From: a virus
Direction: 5' to 3' (one strand)
IMG/VR virus record: IMGVR_UViG_3300042560_000186
Coordinates: 1 to 30,803 of that record
DNA: 30,803 bases
Every line of letters starts with the position of its first letter. The stretch's first letter is position 1. The notes below the pieces were generated by a model, which made no database searches, was not told the DNA's origin, and worked only from the letters and a program-made list of their open reading frames with translations. Made by a program: the position numbers and the translations under genes. Shown in pieces: positions 30,707 through 30,803 of this stretch.

Positions 30707-30803
30707 ATGACCGTTTCATCGACAACCGCTCGAGTTAGTTATTCCGGCAACGGCACCACAACCGTTTTTCCGGTGCCGTTCTACTTCTTGGCAAACAGCG
30801 ATC
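30707..30803 (+). CDS. Tail fibre or tailspike N-terminus (partial)
   Basis: The gene starts at ATG 30707 with a GAGGA site and runs off the right edge after 32 codons. The first residues (TVSSTTARVSYSGNGTTTVF, then PVPFYFLANSD) match the conserved head-binding start of many phage tailspikes and fibres. The full protein would be the main receptor-binding or depolymerase part. What lies beyond cannot be seen. Confidence 0.75.
   Translation, partial: MTVSSTTARVSYSGNGTTTVFPVPFYFLANSD

Overview
This window is a dense, single-strand (all plus) stretch of the late region of a tailed-phage genome with the gene repertoire of a short-tailed podovirus. No bacterial housekeeping gene, integrase, tRNA or CRISPR array is visible. 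The head and tail genes are of the T7 type (connector-type portal, tail tubular A and B proteins, gp13-like protein, internal virion proteins). The order scaffold, capsid, cement, plus a Bbp19-like protein just before the scaffold, recalls the Bordetella phage BPP-1 group. The DNA is GC-rich (roughly 60% by eye), so a proteobacterial host is plausible but not proven. Genes are packed with ATGA, GTGA or TAATG overlaps, suggesting one long, translationally coupled late transcript.

Layout. Positions 1-2580 hold about a dozen very small genes: a PD-(D/E)XK-type nuclease, zinc-binding mini-proteins, a one-helix membrane protein and three consecutive lysine/arginine-rich proteins. Several are shorter than 60 codons, and some stretches are open in two or three frames. 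Positions 2582-4569 hold the small and large terminase subunits and a proline-rich small protein. Positions 4569-9591 are an adhesin/accessory module: a fibre-like protein, a small structural protein, an 801-residue protein with three tandem glycine-rich domains, a small acidic protein, a 2-oxoglutarate/Fe(II) oxygenase, a ParB-like protein and a conserved small protein. Positions 9595-14456 hold the portal, a lysis cassette (coiled-coil membrane protein, holin-like protein, GH24 lysozyme), a metallophosphoesterase and small membrane or cysteine-rich proteins, ending with the Bbp19-like protein. Positions 14449-17173 hold the scaffold, the only sizeable intergenic gap (218 bases, with a terminator and a structured leader), the major capsid protein, a cement-like protein, a second terminator and a small protein. 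Positions 17192-30696 hold the tail and ejection machinery, ending in a 2332-residue protein that carries a JAMM (RadC/MPN-type) metalloprotease motif inside an internal-virion-protein scaffold. A tail-fibre or tailspike gene starts at 30707 and runs off the window.

The genes together describe packaging (terminase, portal, scaffold, capsid, cement), the tail and DNA ejection, host attachment, and lysis. The observations most worth following are the structured leader RNA before the capsid gene, the JAMM-containing giant virion protein, the triple glycine-rich adhesin beside an oxygenase, and the overlapping small reading frames near the left end. All functional names are from motif and family recognition by eye; no database search was run.
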